DNA from: Lunularia cruciata
Lineage: Eukaryota; Streptophyta; Marchantiopsida; Lunulariales; Lunulariaceae
NCBI GenBank assembly: GCA_948567375.1
Contig: OX419758.1
Location: 36,347,473 to 36,411,472 of the forward strand
Reading direction: 5' to 3'
DNA: 64,000 nt
In this document: in pieces, positions 18,333 to 29,431 of the stretch
How the letters are laid out: each line of letters begins with the position of its first letter
How positions within the stretch are numbered: the stretch's first letter is position 1
Notes under the pieces: generated by a model
The model's database searches: none
Seen by the model: only the letters and a program-made list of their open reading frames with translations
What the model was told of the DNA's origin: nothing
Program-made: the position numbers and the translations under genes

Positions 18333-21300
18333 TGTGACAACCCGGCAAATATCACTTTTGCGGTAATTGGGTAAGTAAAGTTTGTTCCCGCAGAGATACA
18401 AGTCAGAATTGGTTAAATATGAAGTCAAACAATAACATGTAGTTCTTCTTGGTTGCATCTTTAATCTCTAAGGATGAAACCACACCCAAAAGAGAGTAAC
18501 AAGCATTGATTCGCAGTCTTGTCACAAATTCACACTCCTTAATCACAACTCCTTCAACTCTTTCCAAATAATCTTGATTGTGATGATTTAGGCTCTCCCA
18601 AAAATGGCACTTTGCTTCAAAAAAACTTTGCCTTAGAATTGTGTTCCACCCTTCCACTAAAGGCACAACTTCCTCGATCAAAATTGCTTCACATCAACAC
18701 TACGCTGCACTCACAAATGCAGAATACTACCAACACTACAATTCCTCTCATATCTGTCAAGGCATTGCTTTGATTGCACTTCACTCAGGATCAAACACAC
18801 AGAATGAAGATCAAGGTTTCGGAATCCAACATCCAACAAGCACATTGACTTGCACTTCAAATTTCTCCACACACTCACAAACACAAACACAAAGTTGATA
18901 CTCGGAATCAAGCTCAAGCGACGAGCACTACGTCATAGCACTTTGCTTTATCTATTCTCAGAAATAATGAGCATTGAACAACATCTGACTGCAAATGCCA
19001 CTATTAAATAGTGAAACAATTGACAGTTATCTTCCTAATGTACCTCTTCTTTACGACTTTACAAACCTACAGATCCAAAATGACAATGCATCTCTTCATA
19101 TCTGCCTATTCACATCTCAAATTGGTTACTAATCCGGTCCGATGTCTACTTCTTCCTTGGCTTTCAAACCCAAACCCAAAGTAATTTTACTTCCTACTAC
19201 TCTATCCTTGGCTTTCATAACTCCTACATCTTCTACCAGATCTAACAATTCTCTTTCCTGATCTGACATTTCACTCATGGGTAATCTATCTAACTCTTTA
19301 TCTTCTGACCCGCTCTTCTCTAAAGTCTCCAATGGTAACTTCAAAGACATTTGCACTCCTACTTCATCTACTTCGGGTTTTGCTCTAACGTCTTTCCAAA
19401 GTTTATCTATCTCTAACTACACTAGATCGAATCTAATTGTGATATTGTCTTTGACTTCCAATATCTTCCTATCTACCCGAGTTCTAAGGCTAATTAACAG
19501 AGCATTCAAGTATGTATCCTTTGCATGTCTCCTCCTCGTCTCCTGCACCAACAACTTCAACTTGTGCAGCCTCGTTTCTTCAATACAAACACTGGCCTTT
19601 GTACTCAGCATTGCATTCATCCTGATTACAATCTCCTTCAATGGCTCCAATCTCATCTTCCTTTCACGCTCCCGATCTGCCAGCCAATCTTCCCTGTACA
19701 TTGCCAACTTTGCCTCGAACTTGGCTTTCATAGTTTCCTTCTCCTTCTCCTTCTGCACAATCTTCTCCTCCTGATTACGAAGTAACTCTCGTAATCTCTC
19801 TTCTTCCCTATATCTCACTGTCAACTCCCATTGCCATAGTTGCTTCTTCTCTTCTACACTCTCCATCACTCTATTGAGCTCTTGTTCCTTCTCTACTACC
19901 CTCGCCATAGCATGGATAATTTCTAGTCTGGAATCAGCAAACTGCTGCTTCAAGATTTCATACTCAGCTACTTGTCTCTCCCTTGCTATGTCATTCTTCT
20001 TCACAAGTTCCTCTTGATACCTTGCTTCTCTCTTCAAGTTCTCAATTACGTGACGCTGCACTACTGCATCCCCTCTCAGTACTTTCCTTTCCTCCTTGCC
20101 TTGGATTATACTCTTCTTCAACTCCAAGTTCTCTTCTTCTAGTCTTGCCAAAACCTGCAACACAGTCTTCACCTCCGGACATTTCGATTGCATCTCTTTC
20201 TTCTTGTGCTCTAGCTTCACTAACAACGGGCACACAATTTCTTGCAAGTACTTCACTCCATCATTTGCAACTACTTCAACCTGCGGAGTGATCTCCTTCT
20301 TCACCTCTTCTTCTCCCGATACTCGCCTTCTTCTCTGCAGTCGTCATATCAAAATAGACGCTTCACTTCCCAAACTAGCATTCTCCTCTTCCTTTGCCTT
20401 GCTCGGACTTGCTTCACACTTTGCCTTGCGTCTTGACCAAACTTCCCTCTAAATTGCAATCTTCTTCTCCTCCGGCTTGGGTACCTTGTCCTCCAACTTC
20501 ATGTTATTCTCTTCCTCGAGCTCTACCCAAACTTCTTCCTCTTTTGCAGCGGGTACCAACGTCATCTTCCCACCTTCATAGCTATCACTACTCGTATCCC
20601 CACTTTGTAGCGTGAGCTCAGGTTCCTCCTTGTATTTAGAGTCTTTGGACTTGCACTCGGCTTTGCCTTTCGAGTCTTCTTTTGATGATGCGATCACCAC
20701 CATACCTTTCCTCGGGTTTCCTCTCCTGGTCTTCCGAGATCTCATCTTCTCTACATCTTCGCATTCTCCTTGTCAACTCCGCTTCTTTGACTTTGGAGTA
20801 CTTACTTCTACCTCCGCACTCTTCCCCGTCTGCACGTAGTACTCATCAGTGCTTCAGATTTGAAGAATATATTGTTGCTCCTCCGCGTTGACTTCTCTTC
20901 TCAAGTTGGGATGAAAGTGAGACACCATTCTATTGCGCTTTGCTACATTGAGCAAATTCAACCCGAGGTAGAAATGTGCTGCAAACGGCACGATGTAGTG
21001 TGGGGGCAACTTATCCTGCAAATTCCACACCATCTGCCTCGTCCTCCCATAGAAGCACCTCACTCAGTTGATAGGTTCTCATGCAAACATCTTATCAAAG
21101 AACATCCTTGGTGTTTCATCACATAAGTCGTTCTCTCCGGCTTTAGGATTGCCATGAGAGCACTCAAGATCCCTCTCTTCACCGGATCTTTGTAACTCTT
21201 GACCTTATACCCATTCTTCATCCTCTTCAAAGAGAAAGCATCCCTCGCTTCTTGGGTTTCTTCCTCTACCTCTCCCTTCCCCAAGAACGTGGCACCCTAC

Positions 21301-22111
21301 TCCGTGCCTGCCTCTTTTGAGCACCAATCTCCAATCCAACTCTGTCTAGCAAGCCGGATTTCCTCTCTTCCCCTCTTCCTCGGGGCCATTGAGACACTTA
21401 CTCTCGATTATCTTGGTCATGAATCCTAGAAAACTTACGTTCTAGTTCCACGCCAAGAATATGATCCAAAGTCGGCTCAAAACTTCAATTCTAACGATCA
21501 CATCTAACTTCCAAATTGCATGATTTCTCATTGCAAATTTGGAGTTCTTCTTTCCTCTTCCCATCTTTCTTGCTTCCTCATTGTCTCTTGGTTTAACTCT
21601 CTTGAATTCTCCACTACACACTAGCGCGTCTTCAACTCTACTTCCCTTCCCATGATCTCTTGCAAGACAACTCCTCAATGGCAAAGGAAAATTGCTTGAC
21701 ATTGCTTCATTGCTAGCTTGATTTTTATAGAGTCGCGCCTTCTTTGTCTCTCTTCAATTTGAGTTTCTACCAAGAAATCACACCTCTTGCATGTGCCTGT
21801 CACTGTCAAGTGTACTTCATGCGTATGACCGCCGGTTTTTGAATGGTCCCTTCTTGAATTTCTTGCCCCAAAGAAAAGTTGTTACATTGTCTTCGCCTCG
21901 GGTTGAGCTCTCCCTGATACAAAGACTTCTTACTTTGGGTTGTATGCTGACAAGGCAAGTCCGAGTACTTTGCCTTATGACCCGAAGCCATGTTACCTTG
22001 GGTTTCATCCCGAAGACTCTTTTCTTTGCCTTTTTTGGCCATACAGGCACAATCTGACTTCTCTATACACTTCTTCTTCTCCATTTTGAAAAAAAAAATG
22101 TGGGTACCACA
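18333..22111 (-). mobile_element. 3.7-kb TG...CA unit, copy B
   Basis: A 3779-bp insertion in reverse orientation to copy A. On the plus strand it begins TGTGACAACCCGGCAAATAT and ends GGGTACCACA. A perfect 5-bp target duplication AAATG flanks it (18328-18332 and 22112-22116). The right copy overlaps the first two bases of the old LTR, so the insertion split the polypurine tract/LTR junction exactly. It carries the same type of coiled-coil gene and the conserved 3' tail as copies A and C. It is the most diverged copy in the N-terminal region. Confidence 0.88.
19129..21702 (-). pseudogene. Coiled-coil protein gene of copy B (broken, coiled coil intact)
   Basis: The N-terminal segment (from ATG 21702) ends at a stop after FLAWN, and the following domain is shifted and eroded, though NGYKVKSYKDPVKRGI and LKPERTTYV are recognisable. 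The acidic region (about 20450-20745) lies in another frame. The coiled-coil part is an uninterrupted 295-codon frame (19417-20304) rich in Glu, Lys and Arg heptads. It ends with the shared LHKLKLLVQETRRR and RVDRKILEVKDN motifs. The C-terminal piece (19129-19356) ends in VDIGPD as in the other copies. Confidence 0.72.
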
Positions 22112-22114
22112 AAA

Positions 22115-22826
22115 TGTAACACCCATTTGTGCATATGTGTAGTATTGAGATTTTTGGTTTGGTATTACAAGTACTTGAGAGATATTATTTATATAAAGAT
22201 ATAGGATAGTTCTACCTTAGTCATGATTAGCTAAAGTTAGTCATAGCTAAGATAGAGAGGGCCTTACTTTAGAGGAAATGGAAAAGATGAGCACCACTAT
22301 TTTAGATTCTAGTGTGTTGACTTGGTATTATTCCTAGGTGTTTGGCTTTGAGAAAAGAGTTGAGAACTCTTGGACCCATAAGCCTTCTTGTTTTGGATTC
22401 TTCTATAGTCCAAGGATAGCCCATGTAAGGAATCCTTGACTTAGTGGTTGGTTCAAGATAAGACCACATGCTTAGGCGAAGCATGTGGTCTTATCTTGAA
22501 CCAATATCCATGAGTATGGATATTCCTTTAGCTTTTGAAATTTATTTGACTTTTAGCCTAGTAACTTGAGTTACTCCAATAATTAGTAACTTTGGTGTGG
22601 AACTGTTTCACAAGTATATAAACTAGGTGTGAGGAAGTACTTATCATCCTTTCATTTGCAACTATCTCTCTCTCATTGAATTATCTTGTGAGCAATGTCT
22701 TGAGTTTTGGAGTGCTAGTCTTAGAGGAGTAGGATGGAGTTGGGGTTCTTTGTCTTCTTATTCCATGATGCATTACCATAATAGCCATTAGAGGTTCATC
22801 TTGAGTGAGAGACAAGCCAACTCACA
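22115..22826 (+). repeat. 3' LTR of the older element
   Basis: A 712-bp LTR from TGTAACACCC to AACTCACA. It is the reverse-complement counterpart of the young 679-bp LTRs and clearly diverged from them. The extra length is mostly due to a palindrome at 22448-22504. Confidence 0.9.
22448..22504. repeat. Perfect palindrome inside the old LTR
   Basis: Two 26-bp arms (22448-22473 and 22479-22504) are perfect inverted repeats around a 5-bp spacer AGGCG. The young LTRs have only a single-arm version of this position. Confidence 0.93.
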
Positions 22827-24178
22827 TACCATAGTAGCAAATATTTCCTTGTTGGGGACATAGGATCTAAAGAGACATGGTCCTATTTTTTGGTGATTTT
22901 TGGATGGTCATGTTAGTGCTATACCAGTGTTGGCTAAGGTCAAGATCTACAAGATCCAAATTTTGGTGTGTTTTGGGAGATGTGACATATATTACAACAT
23001 CTCCAAGTTCATCAGGTCGTTTCTCTAACCTACATTTAGAGAATGTCCCTTTGATAGATAATTCTTGCACACAAGTGGTGCTAAGTACACATTAGGTCCA
23101 TTGTTGGATGGGACCTATTGTGTTGTTGGAAGTAGCCAAAGTTGGATCACGAGCTCATCATCTTCATCTTTGGTGGATGAAACTACCTAGAGATGTTTTA
23201 TAATATGCATATGATAGGATTCAACATCTAGCTCACCTTATTATTGGTGATATTCAAGATGTTGGGCAGTAGTCTCAAATAGTAGTAATGGTTGATAGGT
23301 CACCTATGGTAGTGGTGAACCTTTTTGGGCAACCTAGAGTCACTTTATTCACACTCATGAGTTTTCCAAGCTCACATGCTTTTTGAGAAGGAGGTCTTGG
23401 ACTTATATGGGACTCACAAGTATAGTAGTTGGTGGAACCCAAACACCAATGAGAGAGAGTGAGTGATGGGTTTCCATATCAATATTATTGCAATTTACTT
23501 GTTAGGTGTTAGGTCAAGGCTATGGACCTAAATTATTTGACTTGGATTATACGCTTTGGATTGGTCAAGCAATGTAGGATGCACTTGATAGGCATCAGCA
23601 CTCAAACACTTGTGAGCTTTATGCCTATCAAGATGATTCAGGCACATGTTGGGAGTGATGGACCAAGTGAGCATGGTGTCTTTTGGACACAACCAATGGT
23701 TGCGAGTGAGAGTGGTCTACTTGGGTTACAAGTAGGTGAGCGTGTTCTACTTAGGGTACATCTAGGTGAACGTGGTCTATTTTGAGATGCAACTAGAGGA
23801 CATGTGGGCTTGTAGCCAGAGTCAAGAGAGTTTTTTGCTTTGAGGTTGGAGATTTTAGCGGTTGGAGGTATGATTTTATGGCTCCCAAGGGCCCGGTGTA
23901 GTAGCTAGTTAGTGCATCTTCCATTCCTACATCAGTCATAGAGGATACTTGGGAGCCAAATATTAGACCCAAGCTTACAAGAGGGAAAAGATGGAGAGTT
24001 TGGAAGTTCTTGAGGAGCTAGAGTTGTTTTTCTTTCATTATGAAGGGATTCGGGTGTTCTAAAAGGATATGATACTCAGATTGAGTTGATTAGTTATACA
24101 CTAGTTTTTTTATGTTCCTATAGTGACATGGGAAGAGCATTGATTTAGAGTTGGAGTATAGACCTTTTTAAGGCTAGT
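22827..24178. other. Unassigned sequence, probably decayed retrotransposon 5' part
   Basis: There is no open frame with a recognisable domain. At 23712-23802 there are three degenerate copies of a ~31-bp unit of the form GGTCTACTTGGGTTACA. The position just before reverse-transcriptase remnants suggests a decayed gag/protease region, but I cannot show it. Confidence 0.35.
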
Positions 24179-25450
24179 TTGGTAGAGATTTCACATCAAG
24201 AATATACTTCAACTATAGTCATGCTAACCAAGAAAGATATGCATGGAAACTACATAGATAGGCGGATGTATGAAGATTACTATCCTATCAATCAAAAGAC
24301 TAGGGCTGATTGGTATGTTATCCCTACATCAAAGGAGATCTTTGATATAATTGGGCATACAATGGTCTTTAATACTTGGATCTTGAGCAAGATATCATCA
24401 ATAGCCAATCAAGGAGGAGGATACATCCAAGATAACATTTTGATTTTGGATTATTGATCCTCATGGTAAAGATGTATTGTATCAATTGAAGTTCTTACCA
24501 TTTGGGTTAAAGAAAAATCTTTCCAAGTTCTAGAGGTCATGGATAAGATACTAGCAAGATTGGATTTTTCTCAATGTTATATTGATGATATTTTGGTCTA
24601 TAACACTATTGTGGAGGAGTATGAGAGATATTTATTGAAGGTGTTTGAGAGATTGAGATCTAATGGACTCAAATTACATTCTAGGAAGTGTAGATTCTTC
24701 CATGAGAAGGTTGAGTATTTTTGTCACACTATCTACCTTGGTGGACTTAGTGTTCAACATACCAAGGTAGAGGTTATTGCATGTATTATTTAGCCTACAT
24801 CTGTAAGCAGAGTGCAAGCACTCCTTGGCTTGGAAAACTGTTATTGTCAATATATTAAAAGATAGTGTTATTGCCAATGTCTTTACAAAGCTAACCAAGC
24901 TTACACAAGGGTGTTTTTGGGAAGATGAGCAAGAGAGAGATTTTATAGAGCTCAAAGAAAGGTTTACATCTCAAGAGATTGATCAAAGGACAACCATTCT
25001 AGGTTCATACTGAATTGAGTATGTTGGAGCTTGGAGCAATGCTTACTCAATAGGATGATGAGGGAAGGAGTTTTTGATGGCCTATGCTAGTCACTCCAAC
25101 AATTCAATAAAGTCAAAATATACTTCATATAAGGAAGAGTGCTTGGCAGTAATGTGGGCATTAGTACATTTGTTTTTGTTATTTATTTTGTAATCCCTCC
25201 ACTCTCATCATTCATCATCAAACATTGAAGTGGTTGATGGAGTCCAACAAGCTTTCAAGGAAGCTTGCACAATGTGCTTTCATTTCACAATTATTCATAA
25301 ACCTATTCATAAACCTAGAATGATGAACTATGATGCAAATAGGTTGAGTAGAAACCCATGTCCCAACCAAAAGGATCAAACCAAAGCCAGTTGGCATGAC
25401 AAGACAAATGAGGAGATATTGCTAGGTTGGCATGCATCTACTTCTTGATG
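24179..25450 (+). pseudogene. Third Ty3 lineage, reverse transcriptase/RNase H remnants
   Basis: Fragments in several frames: KDMHGNYIDRRMYEDYYPIN (about 24235-24295), IFDIIGH, LPFGLKKN, the active-site piece CYIDDILVY (about 24575-24600), LKLHSRKCRFFHEKVEYF, FWEDEQERDFIELKERF and ANRLSRNP. The wording differs from both other Ty3 families in the window. Stops and frameshifts are abundant, so this is the oldest layer of the nest. Confidence 0.82.
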
Positions 25451-25693
25451 TTTATTTTTTGAGGCTCTAATGGTATCTCTCTCAATACAAACAAGAGATG
25501 TTGTTAAGGTCATAGATCCAAATGGTGGAGATATTGGTACAGGTCAATGAGACATTCATGATGATGTCTTAGTGATAGATTATCTTTGCACTAGTGTTAT
25601 GGGTGACACAATTGGTGCCAAGGAGATAGACAATGTCCTTCAATGAGCCCAATAGTTAAGATTGGAGTACACTTTCTTTGTGTGTGGGAGGAT

Positions 25694-28600
25694 TGTGACA
25701 ACCTGGCAAATATCACTTTTGCGGTAATCGGGTAAGTAAAGTTTGTTCCCATAGAGATACAATTCAGAATTGGTCAAATACAAAGTCAAACAGTAACTTG
25801 TAGTTCTTCTTGATTTCTTCTTTAATCTCTCAGGTAGAAACTACACCCAGAAGAGAGTAACAAGCTCACAATCTTGACAACTTGTCACAAATACACACAC
25901 ACATAATCACAACATAGCAAATTATGTCCAAACAACTCTTGATTGTGATGATTCAGATTCTCCCAAAGACTGCACTTCACTACGAAGAACAATTTTGCCT
26001 CAGAATTGTGTTCCACCCCTCCACTAAAGGCACAACTTCCTCGATCAAAATTGCTTCACATCAACTTTGTGCTACACTCACCAATGTAGAATACTACCAA
26101 CACTACAATTCCCTCAGATCTGTCAACGCATTGCTCCGATGCACTTCACTCAGGATCAAACACACAAAATGAAGATCAAGGTTGCAAAATCCAACATCCA
26201 CAGACACACTGACTTGCCCTTCAGAATTCTCCATACACTCACAAACACACACACAGAATTGACAATCGGAATTAAGCTCAAGCGACGAGCACTAAAAACA
26301 GCACTTCACTTTATCTATCTTCAAAAATATGAATACCAAACAACATAGTATTGCGAATGCTCCCCTTAAATACTGAAGCAAATGGCAGTTCTTCCTACTA
26401 ATGTACCGCTTCCTAACATCTCTTCCTACCTACAGATCCCAACTGACAATCCATCTCTTCATATCCGCCTCTTCCTATCTCAAAATTGATACTTACACTG
26501 ATCCGATGTCTACCTCATCATCGGCTTCCAAACCCGATGATCTTCCTACTTCTTCTCCTTCTTCGAGTATAGCTAATTCTACTAATTCCTACATTATTTC
26601 TACTACTTCTACATTAGGAACTACAATTGAGCTCAAGGTTACTCCATCTACTTCTTTATCTCCTGACCCACTTTTCTCTAACATGTCAAATAATAAGTCC
26701 GATGACACCTCAATTCCTACTTCTGCAACATCGGACTTCCTCTCCGCTGTCACACTAATCCTAATTTTCTCTAACTCCAAATTGACTAAATCTAATCTGA
26801 GACTAACATTGTCTTCTACTTCTAATATCTTTTGGTCTACCCGCTCCCTCAATCGGATCAGCAACGTGTTCATATCCACATCTTTGGCTTTTCTCTTCCG
26901 AGTTTCCTGCACAAGCAACTTCAATTCATGTAGGCGTGCTTCTTCCAATCTCCGTTTAGCCTCCATGCTCAAGATTGCTCTCAACTTCCCTACAACTTCT
27001 CCTACTGATTCCGACTCATATCCTCAAGAGTGCTCTACCTTCAACTCTTTGCGGTACATCCTCAACTCATCTTTGTACTCCGCAACAAGCATCTTCTTCT
27101 CCTCTGCATACTGTGTACTCTATAACTCAGCACTTTGGACCAACTCTCGTTATTGTCCTTTGTCTTCATGCATGGCTGCTAACTCTCTCTGCCATGCTTG
27201 ATCCTTCCATGCTGCACTTTTCTTCAAGCTGTCCAACTCTTCTCCATTATTGCTGCCGTCGCCTTCAAATGAATATTCTCAATGCGCACATCACTCACTT
27301 CCTCCTTCATTTTTCCCAGCCACATCGCCTGCTCCTTCAATTCTCCTGCTTGCCTCTACAGTTCTTTCTCTTTTGACTCGTAGCTCTCTTGTAATATCTC
27401 AAAAGCCTTCTTCTTCAAGACTTCCTCTCTCCAAAGTTCTCCAATTTTGTCATTTCTTTGGACTTGTTGCTACTGCAACCCCTTCACTTCACTCAACAGA
27501 TGCTTCACCACCTGCAACTCATTCATCCTCTTTCTACAATCTTGGGGAATTACATTCCGGTGCTCCTTTAGTAGCTCCAGCAACGGTGTGACAACCTTTG
27601 TCAGATATAGTATCCCGCCAAAGTTATCTTTATCTTTGTTGCCGTCTTTGTCTTCAGTCTTTGGCTCCTTCATCCAAAGTTGTGATCTTTGTATTTTCAG
27701 AGACACAGCATCTGAACTTTCTTCTCCTTTACCGATTGAACTTGGCCTCGTAGGATAATCCTCCTTTTCCTCTGGTCTCTGCTTATTCACCACCATGGCT
27801 ATGCAATGACTCATTGTTCCGGGTACTTTGTCAATCATTGCATGACAAGCTTTACTGACCACCACCAATTGCTGAACCTCAGGTTCCCCATCACTATCAC
27901 TTCCAGACTCCTCACTTTTGAAGGTGAGTTCATCTTCTTCGGATTCCTCTCCTTGTGACTCGGTTTCTTCTTCAGACTCTGAAACCGATGATGCTTCTCT
28001 CACCATCTTCTTATTCTGCACAACCAGTCTTTGAGTCTTCCTTTGAGCTGGAGGCAACTTTGCTTCTTCGGGTTTACTGCGCTTCTTTGTCTTTGGACTT
28101 GTGACTTCTTCTATCTTCCATTGTCCTATCTTCAAGAAGTGCTCATCATTGGCTCACAGGTGTATCATATACTGTCGCTCTTCTTTGTCTGCTTCCCATC
28201 TTAAGTTAGGATAGAAGTGGGACACCATGCAATGCCGCTCCTCTACTATTAGCAAGTTCAACCTAAAGTAGAAGTGTGCTGCAAATGGTGCGAAATAATG
28301 AGGAGGAGAACTTGTTCGCCAATTGATCACCATCTGCCTCGTTTGGTGGTGAAAACACTTCGCCCAATTCACCTTGACCCTTGCAAACATCTGGTGGAAG
28401 AAGACCGCTTGCTACATGTTCACATACGTTGTTCGTTCTAGCTTGAACATGGCCATCATTGCTCCCATGATACTTCTCCTAATCGGATCCCGATAGGACT
28501 CCGCCTTGTAGCCATTTGTGGTTCTCGGAGCAAAGAAAGAGTTTCAAATTTCCGCCGTCTCTTTTGCAACATCACACTTCCGATAGAAGGTGATCCTCAT

Positions 28601-29431
28601 TGGCTCTCTTGCTTCCTTCCCCAGTACTAACCTCCAATCCGACTCAGTCCATCGAGCCGGATTTCCTCTCTTCCCTTCAACTTCAAGACCCTCCTCACAA
28701 TTACTGGCAGCTATCTCTGCCATCACTCTTGGGAAACTGAAATTCCAATTCCATGCTAAAAACGTAATACAAAGTCTATTCAAGACTTCAATTCTAGCTA
28801 CTACATCTAACCTACAAATTGCAAAACTTTGCACCGTCAAAGCATTTATGACCTTCTTTGCCATGATCTGCTCTCGCGTTCTTTGACACTAAAAGACAAT
28901 GCACTCTCTTGGACGAGACACTCTAACCCCTTTTGGATTTTGGAAAATTTCACTCTCAATCAGCTTCCGGACATGCATTATTGCAAGATGACTACTCAAA
29001 GGAATTTGAAATTTACTTGGCATATTCAACTTGTCCCTGCGCAATCGCAATCTTATATTACCCCAAATTGCAATCATTCTTCAATTGATTTCATATTTGA
29101 CCTCCCTTCTTCTGCATGTTGATATCCGATCACTGTCAAGACATGCTTCTTCTGCCTCCACCATTTCTTGAAGTGTACTTTCTTGACACGTACCAAGGTT
29201 GTTAGATGGTCTTTGTATTACCTATGCCTTCCAACCCAAAGATGGTACTCTTTGGACTTTTTCTGTTGTACCCTTCTTCTGGGTACCTCCATCATCGGAT
29301 CCGATCTTGCCTTCTTTGGATTTCCTCCAAAGTCACTTCTGTCCATTCTTCTTTTGCAATTCAGCTTTTTGTGCTTACTTCTTCCCTCAAACACTAAGAA
29401 ACAGAGAAAAACAAAAAATGTGTGCACTACA
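25694..29431 (-). mobile_element. 3.7-kb TG...CA unit, copy C
   Basis: A 3738-bp insertion with a perfect 5-bp target duplication AGGAT (25689-25693 and 29432-29436). The plus strand begins TGTGACAACCTGGCAAATAT and ends GTGCACTACA. Orientation is the same as copy B. Its gene and 3' tail align with copies A and B, and its N-terminal domain is closest to copy A. Confidence 0.88.
26494..28864 (-). pseudogene. Coiled-coil protein gene of copy C (least damaged N-terminus)
   Basis: From ATG 28864 it reads FLAWNWNFSFPRVMAEIAAS, ARWTESDWRLVLG and FYRKCD, then (28154-28390) MFARVKVNWAKCFHH and HYFAPFAAHFYF. The 221-codon part (27470-28135) has the basic KTKKRSKPEE stretch, the Ser/Glu-rich acidic linker and GGILYLTKVVTPLLELLKEHR. 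The coiled coil is frame-broken (about 26990-27470), and the C-terminal 131-codon part (26589-26984) carries LHELKLLVQETRKR and RVDQKILEVEDN. Only a handful of stops separate these pieces. The function is unknown. Confidence 0.75.

Larger units (their letters stand above)
17103..22826 (+). mobile_element. Older relative of the young element, 5' part outside the window
   Basis: The internal part (17103-18332) is integrase and C-terminal pol closely related to the minus-strand young element, here on the plus strand. It ends in the polypurine tract TTTGGAGGTAAA, and the 3' LTR lies at 22115-22826. The 3.7-kb copy B is inserted exactly between polypurine tract and LTR. Its left half should continue to the left of the window, beyond the chromovirus. 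Confidence 0.85.

Noticed and set aside
21721..21730. TATA-like TATAAAAAT in copy B upstream of its first ATG
   Set aside because: It lies only about 20 bases before the ATG at 21702, too close for a normal TATA box serving that start, and I did not see an equivalent in copies A or C.
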